The notes: generated from the sequence alone by a model not told the origin. A stretch of 64,000 bases of DNA from Charina bottae (GCA_023362775.1 JALMGJ010000006.1:14378501-14442500); one strand, 5' to 3'; positions 11,185-23,859 are shown, numbered from the stretch's first letter. Translations and numbers: made by a program.

Positions 11185-12477
11185 CTCAGTTTAACCATTC
11201 TACAGTATTTCTATGTGAATCAAAGTAGCAATACAGGATCTGCAATCAGTTTCATGGTATTTGTAGCTGCATTGTTTAAAACTCCACTCTCACCATTTGT
11301 TAGTTTGCCTCCATGGTCACAAGCATCTGAAACGTTTGCTGGCTTCCTGCCCACACAGCCACTCATGGTTTTGAGGGTTGTGAATGCAGGATTGCCCCCA
11401 GGCCAACCACAACAATTCAGCAAAATTTTATAAAGTTTTTTTTATTTCTTTGCTGATATATATTTTTAACAATCCATTTTACCTCCCCAACAGCAGCCTT
11501 TGAGAAAGGATTTTGTTGTTGCTTGTTTTCCACTTGTTCCATTTTTGCAAATCATTGGGCAATGTACACAAACAAATACAAGGATCATGTCTGTGGGAGC
11601 AGGAGGAACATTAGCAAGTTCCTTTATTTTATTTTTGTGGAGGAGGAGGAACACAAAGGTATTATTGTTAATTCATGATCTGTGGAAGCTCAGAAAACTG
11701 AACATTTAGTTCTTTGATGACTTGGAGGCACCAATGCTGAATGCTGGTTGATGATCTTTGCAAGTTCTAGGCATGCCAAAATAGAAACATAATTTTGACT
11801 GTGATAATAGTGATGGTATCACTGTGAATATCAGCATCGGTCTGAAAAAAGTAAAGACATAAAGCATAACATAATATAAAAGCAATTGAACTTGGTTTCA
11901 ACATGCATTATGAAAACTTGAGAAATGGAAATCTTAGTGGTCCATCCCTCAGTGTATTCCTGTTTGGCACTGCAGCCACTGAGTAAAAAGAAAGCCCCCA
12001 AGAACCATGAAAAAGCCATCTTTTTAATTAGATTCGGACCGTACCCAAAAGAAATCAGTGTTGAAATTCTAACTGTGAAATGTAATAAATTTGAAGGAAG
12101 GTCAAATGGTATGGGTGTGTCCACTCTAACTCCTTATTGGTTAGATATTATTACTCTGGTGAACCAATTTCTTAGAAGGCAGTTAAGGGCTAAGGATGTC
12201 AATGTTTCATTAAACTATATCCCCAAAATCTGGAATTTCTCAATCTATGACAAACTTTGTATATATCAAACTTGGACTTTTGGAACGACAACAACAAAAT
12301 GGGTGTGTGTGTTATGTACTCCTGGAAGAATGCTTGTGGCCCAAGACTCTAAATGTTGTCTTAGTCAAATTTGTTAAATCTCAGCTTTTGAATTAGCTTT
12401 GTATCAAAGAAGAAGCAAGATTGGACAACATTTCCCCTTTTCTTCTTTTTCCTCCCCTTAGGTACATAGCTTTTGAT
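11185..12477. other. unassigned sequence
   Basis: No confident repeat or gene. A 150-codon frame at 11925-12377 has ordinary codon-like content but no recognisable domain. Its low GC and isolation do not support a call. Confidence 0.5.
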
Positions 12478-12830
12478 TGATTATGTCCCATCTAGTCGTT
12501 TTTGACTCCTAGCAACCACATAGATAGATTTTCTCCATGACGATCTGTCTCCAACCTGGTCTTGCAGGTCTTCCACTGGCACATCCATTATCATAACTGA
12601 GTTCATCCATCTTGCTGGTTGTCCTCTTCTCTTCCCTTCCACTTTTCCCAGCATGAGAGCCTTTTCTAGAGAGTTAGGTCTTCGCTTAATGTGTCCGAAG
12701 TAGGATAATTTAAGCTTGGTCATCTGTGCCTCAAGTGAGAACTCTAGATTGATTTGTTCGATGATCCATTTGTTTGTTTTCTTGGCTGTCCATAGTATTC
12801 TCAGGAGTCTTCTCCAACATTAGGTAGCTT
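12478..12830 (-). mobile_element. LINE fragment, RTE-BovB or Vingi-like RT C-terminus
   Basis: The minus strand encodes motifs from the end of a LINE ORF2: KLKLSYFGHIKRR, SLEKALMLGKVEGKR, RWM and RSWRKSI, then a stop just before the 3' end. BovB and Vingi LINEs both carry a C-terminus of the form YFGHxMRRxxSLEKxxMLG. It is a 5'-truncated retrotransposon fragment. The clade cannot be settled by eye. Confidence 0.75.
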
Positions 12831-13133
12831 GGCATAAGTTTTTATTTTCTTCACCATATACTTTATTGTATTATAGGTTAGGTTTTCCTTTTATAGTATA
12901 TAATCTTTTAAATAATAGTAATATAGATACTGATAGAAGTTGTATATCATGTGGCATATTTATAAGTAATATTTTAAAGAAAAGCTAATTGTCCTGTTTT
13001 TAAAGCTTAATAAAAGATATATTAAAAATGAAATTCTCATTAGGTAAAGCAACTTGGCAAATCCTTGTGAGTCTGAAGAAGTCCTATCACCACTAGAGCA
13101 AGAAGAGTCATACAGCAGATAACATCTAGGATA

Positions 13134-13178
13134 TTAGATGGGGGGAGATGGGCGGTGATATAAGTTGGATAAATAAAA

Positions 13179-13209
<31 letters not shown>

Positions 13210-13211
13210 AT
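13134..13211 (+). mobile_element. 3' terminal fragment with gggcgg hairpin half and (AAAT)n tail
   Basis: ggggagatgggcggtgata followed by (ATAA)n is the same terminus as the composite element at 44.85-44.92 kb. It is truncated at the hairpin loop. Confidence 0.7.
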
Positions 13212-13427
13212 ATGTCTGCTGTTTGATCTGCACTCTCCTTCCACAAAAGATGCTCAAGTTTCTATTACAAACATTTATCAATTATATCACAATGCATCCT
13301 GTCAGAGTACACAACGCTAGGGCTGCCGATGTTCCTTCTAGACCTCAGAGCAATACGTTCTATTGAGTAAGCAGACACTCACAAGAGATTAGATAAAATA
13401 ATCTATTTACTCTATATACATACGCAG

Positions 13428-16400
13428 TCATTCATTCATTGGCGATCATTCGTAGCCGAGTAAGATTGTCTTCCAAAGGTAAAATTTTAACAGTGAATCC
13501 GTAAGTGGCTATAAAGGCCAATTCTGGATCCGCACAACCTCCCACAATGAGGGCACAGGTTTCCGGGTGGGAGACGGTCATGATGAGGGTTTGCTTGACG
13601 TGCCTTCCTTTTAGCTCTTTCTCCCTTTCGCCCTGTACTTGTGCTTCTTCAAAGTCCATAGCGCCATTAATAAAGGCTGACCTCCAATTGAAACGCTCAT
13701 GAGTTAGGGCTTCCCAGTTCTCAATGCTGATATTACATTTTTTAAAATTAGCTTTGAGAGTGTCTTTGAATCTCTTTTGCTGTCCACCAATATTCCGTTT
13801 TCCATTCTTAAGTTGGGAGTAAAGTAGCTGCTTTGGAAGACGACGGTCAGGCATTCGAACAACATGGCCGGTCCAGCGAAGTTGATGTTGGAAGATCATT
13901 GTTTCAATGCTGGTGGTTTTCGCTTCTTCTAATACGCTAACATTAGTCTGCCTATCTTCCCAAGTAATTTGCAGAATTTTTCGGAGGCAGCGTTGATGGA
14001 ATCTTTCAAGAAGTTGGAGGTGGCGTTTGTAGAGGGTCCATGTTTCACAGGCGTACAGAAGGGTTGGTAGTACAATGGCTTTGTAAACAAGCATTTTGGT
14101 CTCCCTGCGAATGTCCCAATCCTCAAACACTCTACGCTTCATTTGGGAGAAGGCTACACTCGCAGAGCTCAGGCGATGCTGAATTTCAGCGTAGATGTCA
14201 GCTTTTGTAGATAGATGGCTGCTGAGATAAGAAAAGTGGTCAACATTTTCTAGTGACACACCTTTAAGCTGGATTGATGGCGCTGCGGAGGGATTGGTTC
14301 GAACTTGCTGGTAAAGCACTTTGGGTTTTTTAATGTTAATCGAGAAGCCGAGCTTTTCATATGCTTCTGCAAAGATGTTTAGGATAGTTTGAAGATCTTC
14401 CTCAGAGTGTGCACAGACTACGTTATCATCAGCATATTGAAGTTCTATAACAGAAGTTGTAATTACCTTATTTTTTGCTTTCAGCCTACTAAGATTAAAA
14501 AGCTTTCCATCTGTTTGATATATAATTTCTACACCAGTAGGAAGTTTCTCTTCAACAAGGTGTATAATCATAGCGATGAAGATAGCGAATAAGGTTGGAG
14601 CAATAACACATCCCTGTTTAACGCCGGATTCCACTTTAAATGGATCGCTTTGAGAGCCATTGTTATTCAGGATTGTTGCCATCATGTCGTCATGGAGTAG
14701 CCACAAGATGTTCACAAATTTATCAGGGCATCCGATTTTCAGAAGGATGGTCCAGAGAGCAGTACGATTTACAGTATCAAAAGCTTTAGTCAGATCAATA
14801 AATGCCATGTACAGAGGGCGGTTTTGCTCCTTGCATTTTTCTTGAAGCTGTCGTGCAGTGAAGATCATATCCACTGTTCCCCTGGAAGGGCCATTTTGCG
14901 TTTCAGGGAGGATGTCTTCTGATACAGATAGGAGACGGTTTGCGATGATCTTTGCCAGGATTTTGCCTGCTGTGGCTAGAAGGGAGATGCCTCGATAGTT
15001 TCCACAGTGTGTTCTATCACCCTTTTTAAAGAGAGTGATAATTATGGCATCCCTAAAGTCTGCTGGAATCTCCTCCCTCATCCAGATTTTTTCAATGAGC
15101 TTATGAAGTTGTTGTGTAAGTTCAGGCCCGCCTTCTTTAAAGACTTCAGCAGGAATCCCATCAGGTCCACTAGATTTGTTATTTTTCATTTGTTTAGTGG
15201 CTTTACTGACTTCCTGCAAACTAGGGGGTACTGCAAGCTCATTTCTTATTTGTTTTTGCGGGATTTGCAAGAAGACTTCATCAGCCACAGTAGAGTGACG
15301 ATTAAGGAGATTGTAGTAATGCTCTTTCCAGCGCAGTGCAATAGACTCTTTGTCCTTTAGAAGTTTAGCACCATCTACTGAGCGTAAGGGATTTGTACCA
15401 TGGTTTGTTGGTCCATAGATGGCCTTTATGGCATTAAAAAAGCCCCGTGCATCATGAGCATCTGCAAAATGTTGGGTTTCTTGGGCTTTTTTCATCCACC
15501 ACATGTTCTTAAGTTCTCTAGTTCTTCTTTGGACTTCTGCCTTCGCACTGGCGTAGATTTTTTTCTTAACGGCACAGTTAGTATCTTTTTGCCATATCTG
15601 GAAGGCTTTCCTTTTCTTGTCAATAATATGTTCAATCTCACTATCGTTCTCATCAAACCAGTCCTGATGTCTCTTAGTTTGGTATCTGATAGTTTGTTCA
15701 CAGGCTGAAATAATAGAAGTCTTCAATTTAATCCAGTGTTCCTCAACATTTTCAGGAAGTTCCATAGGCAGATGTTCCTTGAGAGTTGATTGAAAGCAAG
15801 CTCGTTTAATAGAATCTTGAAGGGCCAGTGTATTCATTTTATGCCTTGGTTTTCTTCCTTGGAGCCTACGATGAGGGACAATCTTTAAGGCCATCATGGA
15901 TCGAATTAATCGATGGTCTGTCCAGCAGTCATCGGCGCTCGTCATGGCTCTGGCGAGAAGTACCTCACGGCGATCTCTAGCATGGACAATTACATAATCT
16001 AAAAGATGCCAGTGCTTTGACCGTGGGTGCTTCCATGATGTTTTAAATTTATTTTTCTGGTGAAATAGTGTGTTAGTAATGACAAGGTTATGCTCTGCAC
16101 ATTTAGTCAGAAGTAAGATTCCATTCATGTTGCTGTTGTCAACTCCTTCTTTCCCAATGATCCCTGGCCACAAATCAAAGTCACGTCCAACTCTTGCATT
16201 GAAATCGCCCAGGAGGATAATTTTATCCTCCTTTGGTATCTCTGATAAGATGGTGTCCAGCTGGGTATAAAAATTTTCCTTGATATTCTCATCTGCATCT
16301 AGTGTTGGTGCGTAAGTACTTAGGATAGTTGCCTGTTGGTTTTTGGCGAGTTTTATTCGCAGAGTTGAGAGTCGTTCGTTAATCCCAGTGGGAACTTCTG

Positions 16401-17351
16401 ACAAGAGGTTCACAAGGTCGTTTTTGATAGCAAAGCCTACCCCATGTATTCATCGTTCTTGTTCAGGCAGTCCTTTCCAAAAGAAGGTATAACCTCCTTT
16501 TTCTTCCTTCAACTGTCCTTCTCCTGCTCTTCGAGTTTCTTGGAGTGCTGCTATATCAATATTAAAACGTCTCAGCTCCCTTGCAATAATGGCAGTCCTA
16601 CATTCAGGTCGTTCACTATCCATATTGTCTTGCAGTGTCCGTATATTCCATGTTCCAAAATTCATGTGTTTTTTACGACCGCTAGATGGTGACCCCACTG
16701 GTCGCGGTAATCCAGTCAGGGAGAAAATGAGGCAGACTATGTTTAGGGCACCTTTTCTAGCCCCCTCCCCATATGGGGTGAGCAGAGTGGATCCTAAATA
16801 GGGCTGCTCAGTCGTGGATACAGCTGCCGAACTACTCAACTGCCTCGATCCTTGAGTCAGGGTGACTGAATCCGTATCCACCACCCATGTGCTGGTCCAT
16901 GACTAGGAGCTTCCGGATTTCACAGTCCTGCCCCCGTTGCCATTCATCAATCGCCATGGGACTTTTGGTTGTTTTGGGTTTGGTGTGGTTGGAAGACGCC
17001 TGTGCGTGAATTTGTTTTATGTGTGGAGATCGGTGCACAACGATCAGCACACAACCTTCACAGAAAAAGGCTCTAATCCAATGGCATGGATACCATGATG
17101 ATTGGTGACCTTTTGTCTGCTGTAGCCTTCATCCGCCTTTGCAGCCGTTGTAACAATACACCTTGTTATCTTCTGCCTGTTCTGCCGTTGAGGACTTTCT
17201 TGGATCGTTCTTTGTCTGGTTCCTCCCCCTGGACCTTACCGCCATGGGTGACCCTACCAGGAGTACATGACTCCCGACGGCTTCGCTCACAGGGTTCATT
17301 GGGAACACACAAGCCCACTCACCACAACAAGGTGACGATCCAGCGAGTGAG
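13428..17351 (-). mobile_element. near full-length APE-type LINE, 3.9 kb
   Basis: Reading on the minus strand, a 5' UTR of about 0.7 kb (17351-16666) is followed by one long endonuclease-reverse transcriptase frame (16665-13487), a 3' UTR of about 55 bp and an (AATG)n tail. Flanks acatacgcag (13418-13427) and acatacatag (17352-17361) may be an imperfect target duplication (8 of 10). Proteins of this type are often mislabelled 'craniofacial development protein 2-like' in databases. The clade (RTE-related or other) needs phylogeny. A truncated sister copy lies at 9.14-9.44 kb. Confidence 0.88.
13487..16665 (-). pseudogene. LINE ORF2: endonuclease, reverse transcriptase, C-terminal zinc finger (disrupted)
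   Basis: This is the retrotransposition enzyme of the LINE: an APE-like endonuclease nicks the target and the RT copies the element RNA. It starts at MNFGTWNIRTL (16665). Endonuclease motifs follow: ALQETR, YAPT, LLGDFNARVG and WTDHR. RT motifs are SSGPDGIPAEVF, GNYRGISLL, FIDLTKAFDTV, GVKQGC and the catalytic LQYADD. A GHVVRMPDRRLPKQL region is followed by a finger CPHCGRLCGSRIGLYSH. Breaks: an in-frame TGA at 16452-16450; the usual GFRxxRGT segment reads NGPSRGT, apparently two residues short; and a 1-nt deletion at about 13617/13618 that puts the finger out of frame. The open frame therefore continues about 60 residues in the wrong frame before stopping. It is probably inactive but recently inserted. 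Confidence 0.88.
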
Positions 17352-17659
17352 ACATACATAGTACAATACAGTCCAATAACGTCCAACACAGATACAGATG
17401 AGAAGATATTAATGAGAAAGAATGAACACCAGAACTTCTCTACTTTTATACAAATATCAACCAATCACGTTATAGGTCAAACAAATTATCTGCCACACCC
17501 AGCTTAAACTATATCAGCTGCAGTATGTGTCACCACTTACTTCAACAATGGCTGCTAATTGAATGACTTGAAGAAAGTATTACCTCTCACCTATTAACTC
17601 TCCTGTCTAATTAATCTATCTGTAAATTCTGGGTATTTATTCAAACCCCAACACATCCA

Positions 17660-20634
17660 CAGTTCTGCAAGGGGAGGAAAATGCTGGCACATATAGCTTG
17701 ACAGACAGCAACTAAACCATAAAATCTTTGAGTAATATACATGGCCTTCAGCCAAGTTGACTGTACCATTGGTATAATTCTTGGGAAGGCCTGGGTAACT
17801 ATGTAGAGAGGAAAGATAGGTTGAATCATCTAACCTTCCCCATTTCAGACCCATGGGATTATTCCTATAGAGGACTTTTATAGAGATGATCCCCCCCAAA
17901 AAAAATGCATCTCTCTCTTCTAGGTTTCTCTGTACATGTGTCAATATACCCAGAAATCAGAATAATATGATTCCTTTGCATTCAATCTCTTGGTCATTAT
18001 CCCAAGAGTGAGGTCCTGCCACATAAAAGTCAATTTCTTTCTTTCTGCAAGAAACATAGCTTTATCTGTATATGTAAAATCTCAGCTATTGCTTCCTGGT
18101 ATGTCAGAGCTCTGGAAATTATGTAGCATGCCAAGATGTGTGCCTAGAAACAATGGTTGTGGTTCTACTGTTCCACCCTGACAGAAGAAAGGGGTTTTTG
18201 CTTCACTGGAGGCTATGATTTTATGCCATTAGTTGATAATTTTCCACTATATATACCCAAGCCTGCATTTCATTGGCCTTAACTTGTCAGCAAAGGATGG
18301 AGTTTGTAGGTTATGCCAGCTTGAGTAGAACTTGAATACTTTTGGCTACTTGCTAAGTTCCCTAATCCCTTCCTTCCCTTCCCTCATCAAGCATTTGGAA
18401 GAGTTTTGCAGAATTGCTGGGAACTTGACTCTTGGCTGCAACACACCTTGATACAGCAAAAGAGAGAGGAAAGAGCCCATCATAAACGGTCAATCTTTAA
18501 GCATCTCTCCGCTTCCATCCATTGGCCTGTTAAATCTGAAGTTATCAACTGTCATGGGTAGCATAGGCCTCCAAGCATGTGTCCTTCTCAGTATCAATAC
18601 AGGGAACAGTTGAGAATTACAGTAGCTCCCCCACATTTTTATGCCTGGTGCAGCTAAACCCATAAAAAATAGTAACAATAAATGGAAGGCAAACATGTAT
18701 GTGCATGTGTGTGTGTGTGTGTGTTCCCCCCCCCCCCCAAATATAATTGTTTTTCCAAATCGGAGTAGCTGGAGGGTTTTGTTTATATTTTTCATTGAGA
18801 AGGTCCCTGATGCTTTTTCTTTGCCAGTAGCATGATTGGGAAAAATCTCAGCAACTTAGGCAAGCTCACAAACCATTTAGAATATATTATAGAACCCCTA
18901 TTCTCCTATGGAAGGCAATCAGTCACGGCTCAGAGAGTAGTAAATTAATACGACTCAATATTTGCAAAAAAGTTGTGGAGATCTCTTTCTACTAACCAGT
19001 TTTTAAAAATTATTTTTTTTAACATTCGTACATACATACCTATGTTCTCATCATGCAGTTCCCCTGTGGGGTAAACAGCATTATGGAAACGGCAGAAGAA
19101 AGCAAGAAGTAAGCCAAAGAAATGAAGATGTACTGTAGAATTAAAAAGGTGTAGGATAAAGTATAAGATTAAACAGGGGAGGGAAGGGAATATAGCTAAA
19201 TCTAAATAATCAGATAGTCCTGCAAATATTGACCTCTGCCACCCATTGTGGCTTTGGTCAATTAAGGCTTTCAGATAAAGCTTTCTAGTAAAATAGAGGA
19301 GGTATAGGCAAGGCTATCAGCCTTAGTCATGCCTGTGCTACATGCACCAGCTAACAGTAAATATAGAACTAGTCCATTTTGGCACATTTTGGCCGATTTG
19401 CTGCAAGCTCAACCAAAAACTCAACCAGTTGTGTCCCAAGCATGCTCATGCTATTCTATCTCTACTCTACTAAATTGCAAGCAATATATTGTTGTTTCCA
19501 TCCCACAAACGAGGAGGCAGATGCAATCTATTGGCACATAATCAAGGTACAATTATTATTACTGTTTTTAATTTGTGTAATATGGCCCAGAGCCATCTTG
19601 CATAGAGAGCTTTACACAGCTTCTGTTGAGCTCCTTGCATAACCTACTAGACTAGAAAGTGCAAAGTGCATTAGCTGCAGAGTCTAGCTGAACATCTGGT
19701 GACTACATGGACACATCCATGTAGGGTTCTTGGAAGCCCTATGGAAATGGTTTGCCACTGCTTGTCATTATTGTTGGTCTCACAGTCAGCCAGATGTTTA
19801 ACATAGATTTGGCATTTTTGTCCACCTATCAAGTCCTTCCCAAGGACCTGGGATAGGCAGATGTTAAAAGCATCATTGCGGAATGCTGGCTGAGCAACCA
19901 GGGCCAGCAGCTGTGGGGCTACTGGAAGAAAAGTTGTTTACCTGTTGTCATCATCATCACCATCATCATTTTCCCATCTAGATTATAGGTCTTTCCTGGT
20001 AATTTCCATCCAAGTACAACCAAGTCCAATTCTCCTTAGCTTTAAATATCAACCAAATCAACCAGGTCACCCAGTTGCGGTCATCCGCTCTAGATGTCAA
20101 CACAAAGAGGTTGAGAGATTCAATCTTTTTAGCCAAGTAGAGTGCTTAGCTCTGATTACTCTTTCACTAGTTTTTTAGGCCCAGCACTGCAAGTCGAGCT
20201 ATATAGCTGCTTGAGGCCAAAATGCAAGATGGCTTCCCCTCTCCTCCACTTCCAGTGCATGCAATGGGACAACATCCTCCCTTCCACTTGAGAGCAATAG
20301 GAAAGGAGGGGCCATAAAGCTCTGTCCTTCAGCATCTCATAGTTTTATCATTCACTGTTGGGACTCAGACCTGCTTATTCAAGCAAACGTTGCAGGCTAT
20401 GCTTCTAGTGTTAATGTACTACTGATCAGAGTGCATTTTAACATCTAAAAGGAATCTAATGAAAAAATTATAGTCATTTCTAGGAATAGATAATTTCCTC
20501 CATTTGGCATTTAAAAAAAAAGCTGTCCTTTTCTGCCTATATGAAAATTCAACATGAAAAATCTACATGAAAATTCACTAACATTTCTTGCACATTTTCA
20601 TGACACAAAAATCAGACATATTTTTGTTCATATC

Positions 20635-20637
<3 letters not shown>
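17660..20637. other. unassigned sequence
   Basis: No gene recognised. It contains a (TG)n/C-run at about 18707-18739. About 19728-19905 (ttgttggtctcacagtcag, ggacctgggataggcagatg) looks repeat-like, but I cannot name the family. Confidence 0.5.
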
Positions 20638-20690
<53 letters not shown>

Positions 20691-20691
20691 T
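20638..20691. repeat. (TA)n(CA)n microsatellite
   Basis: An uninterrupted TA run passing into a CA run. Confidence 0.97.
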
Positions 20692-21223
20692 ATATTTATT
20701 TCCTACTTTTGCTATTAGTACAGATATTTTTGTAATCGATGTCCACTAATATATGGATTTTTAAAAAATAGAGAACTTTCTGAAGAATGGTGAACATAAA
20801 AATAATTATGTTCTGGCTCACATATTAGTTCAGTAACAGAAAACAAGGTCAGTTCATAAAATGTAAATCAAACAAATTTCTCCCTCAATTGTTAGTAATT
20901 TCATTAATTGTTACCTAAGTGCTCACAATAGAACAAGCTTCAGATTCTGACATCCTGGTCTGTCTGAGCTTACAGCTCTGCCTTTGCTCTTTATCTCCTG
21001 CTGCTAAATTCCATTAAGAGATGAGCTAAAAATACGCAAAACAGGACCATAGCCTGTTTAGGCATTTACTACCAATAGTCCAGAAATGCTATAGAAGACA
21101 TGCATACAGCATCTCAAGAAGACCATATAAGAAATTTACAGTATATGAAATCCTTTGTTTTGTTTTTAAGGATCATGCAATGTTGAATTGTTTCTTCATT
21201 CATTTGATGCATATCCCTCCATC

Positions 21224-21373
21224 CTCTAGGACAGTGTTTCTCAACCTTGGCAACTTTAAGATGTGTGGACTTCAACTTCCAGAATTCCCCAGGCAGCATG
21301 CTGCCTGGGGAATTCTGGGAGTTGAAGTCCACACATCTTAAAGTTGCCAAGGTTGAGAGACACTGCTCTAGGA
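21224..21373. mobile_element. palindromic hAT-like MITE with 8-bp duplication
   Basis: The element at 21232-21365 runs from CAGTGTTTCTC to its inverted end CACTG. It is almost perfectly palindromic around gcagcatgctgc and is flanked by ctctagga on both sides (21224-21231 and 21366-21373), the 8-bp hallmark of hAT insertion. Confidence 0.93.
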
Positions 21374-22320
21374 GCTCAAAGCAGCATACGTACCACTTTC
21401 TCTTTCATTTTTTCCCCCAGTGGCAACTACTCTGTGATATAGATTGGGATGTGAAATAGCATTGGTCCTGAAGTCACGACTAAGCTTCTATGACTAAGGA
21501 AGGACTTGAAGCCATGTTTCCCTGCTCTTAATCCAACACCTTAACCCCCATACCCCAGTAACTTTCATCATCTCTCCTTCCAGGTACATGTCCATTTCTA
21601 AGATCTGACGTACTTACTGAATGAATATATTTATATTATTATGGAAATATTATATGGCCTGAGCCATATTATGGGTAAAGTCTCCATATACCTAGAGCTA
21701 CCAATTCTTTGATTAAGTTCTGAGGTGAGAGCCTCATTCCACTCAATATCGCCACTGCATGGCCTTCTGCTCATTTGAGGACTATCTATTATCGAGGACT
21801 ATAATACCAACAACTATTTCAGCCCCACCATCTGGTATCCTGCTCATTCTTGTTCATCCTGCCATAGGCTCCATCAGGTTTCTTGCCACAAGTCCCTTAT
21901 TTCTCTTACCTTCTTGGCATCCAAGTAGAAGCTGATACTCCTACAGGGACTGGGTGGGTGGTGGTCATGGTGGTTCTGCTAATACAAGATTGGAAGGAGT
22001 TGTCTGCAGTTGGTTGTGGCAGCTGGTAGAACAATGGCTGATGCCATCAGCCAAAGGCTTCCCATTACAGCGAACTACTGTACACTGGTTGACTTGTGTG
22101 TGAATCAGGGCTTAGTCAGAGCAATATTGAGTCCTGCCTCCTGATATCCATTTTAACTAGCAAAAATAAAGCCAGTGTGACTAGTCTGGGATGGAAATAT
22201 CTCAATATGTTGCTTGCAGACAGAAATTAAACTTACCCTGTGCTAAGCATGCTAAAAACAATCGGTTATTCCTCCCCTGAGCCTCCACCCTATCTTTACT
22301 ATAGAAGATACCCGTGCATT
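21374..22320. other. unassigned sequence
   Basis: No gene or recognised repeat. Confidence 0.55.
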
Positions 22321-22470
22321 GGTGGTTGTGGGTTTTCCGGACTGTGTGGCCATGTTCTGGCAGTTTGGGTTCCAGTTTTGGAACCCAAACTGCCAGAACA
22401 CGGCCACACAGCCCGGAAAACCCACAACAACCATCGGATTCCGGCCGTGAAAGCCTTTGACTATACATGC
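22321..22470. mobile_element. palindrome of probable Penelope-like origin
   Basis: Arms at 22321-22373 and 22380-22432 are inverted copies with three mismatches and a 6-nt spacer. They are followed by attccggccgtgaaagcc, a motif I associate with Penelope-like terminal regions in squamates (recognition, not proof). A short repeat cgtgcat lies on both sides (22313-22319 and 22476-22482) and may be the target duplication. Confidence 0.55.
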
Positions 22471-23220
22471 ATATACGTGCATGCTTAATTGGTAGTCATA
22501 TTCATGTACTAAGCTTGCAAATAACACAGTTCTTCCAGCACTCACATAAGTCACAAAAAGGGTTGGTTTAGATTTCAAAGGGGCTACCTTGCCTCATTCT
22601 GTGTTGACAGAAGAGAACAGCATTAACCTTTTCACATGCACTAACGAAGACAAGTTAAGACAAGATCTACAGTGACTACCAGAGACCTGACTTTGTTGTT
22701 GCCCTAGGCTTTTGACAATTATCAGGCACTTCCAAGCTAATAATCGTAAGCATGTTTACCTCAATTTAAGCGTGTGTGTGTGTTTGTGTGTACCCTCAGT
22801 AATTCTGTAAAATGACAACTTTATCATTGACAAATGATAAATAGCAACCCCAAAGATAATAGGGAAATCCTTCTTTCTTCTCCCAAAGTGTATGTATAAC
22901 ATCCTCTTTTGCAGTGATCAGGGATTCTGAGGAATTATTTGATGCGTCTTATTAAATTTATAACTCATCTTCTTGCTTGCCCGATCACCCAAGCTGGCTT
23001 AACGCAATAAAACAAGGGACAAAATATAAAAAAGCAACAAGAAAATCGATGCGATTGAAGTCAAGGTAATTAATAGGGATAATTTTAATAATTAAAATCA
23101 TGTTTTTAATAATTTAAATCAGTTTCCCAGTTAAAAGTTGGCAGTGGTGATGTGTTCTTGCCATTTTTCTGGGAGAATGGAAGCTGAACACCCTTTCCTG
23201 TGTAAAAGCTCTCTCCCACA

Positions 23221-23790
23221 TTTATTTATTTAATTAACTGATTTCTACAGCCACCTATCTCAACAAGTGACTCTGTGTGGCAAACAATATTAAAATAAAA
23301 TGAAAAACAATTACAACCACAAATACAAAAATCAAAATACATAGCAGCTGAGGAAAATAACACAGTCAACAGTTGCTAACAAAACCAAGAAGCGGGTTCC
23401 TGCACACACTCAGGGGCCCAGGCCCAGGCAAGAACCAGGTATTTAGGGCCTTAAGAAAGGCCAGCAGGGTCGGGGCCATCCTGATCATTGGAGGGAGAAT
23501 ATTCCACAGGGCAAGCACTACTGCAGAGAAGGCATACCTTCTGGGCCCCACCAACCGGCCTTCCTTAGCTGATGGGACCCAAAACGTTATGTCAGTGCGC
23601 ACCCCTTCCAAAGGATCTCTAAGTAACTGTGCAGGTTCATAACTGAGGAGGCAGTTCCTCAAATAGACAACCTGAAGCCACTTAGGGCTCTGAAGGTCAA
23701 CATAAACACTGTAAATTATGCCCAGTAGTCAACTAGCAGCCAGTGCAGACCTTTCAGTGTAACTTGTACCAGTTAGAAAACTAGCCTTTG
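23221..23790 (-). mobile_element. L2/CR1-like LINE 3' end
   Basis: On the minus strand it encodes the terminal motif ALWNILPPMIRMAPTLLAF, typical of the end of CR1/L2 ORF2. It continues through a 3' UTR to a hairpin (gccacacagagtc ... gagataggtggc) and an (AAAT)n tail at 23221. Related copies lie at 39.7-40.2 and 46.4-46.85 kb. Confidence 0.7.
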
Positions 23791-23859
23791 CATTATGTAC
23801 TCATTGCAATTTCCAGACACTTTTCACACACCTGCATATAGTGTGTGGCAGTAGTCAAG

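Larger units (their letters stand above)
13300..17653 (-). mobile_element. solo LTR split by a LINE insertion
   Basis: Two flanking segments (13300-13427 and 17352-17653) make a TG...CA unit of about 430 bp with a 5-bp target duplication catcc (13295-13299 and 17654-17658). Read on the minus strand it has a CCAAT-type box near 17461 and TATAAAAG at 17450-17443, as in an LTR promoter. No internal retroviral sequence adjoins it, so it is a solo LTR. The LINE sits downstream of the TATA box and is therefore younger. Confidence 0.7.

Noticed and set aside
13432..16413. A 993-codon host gene ('craniofacial development protein 2-like')
   Set aside because: It contains endonuclease and RT motifs with YADD, a tail-repeat 3' end and a sister copy nearby. 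It is a LINE. Its apparent start codon is GTG, in mid-protein, and its last 60 residues are out of frame.
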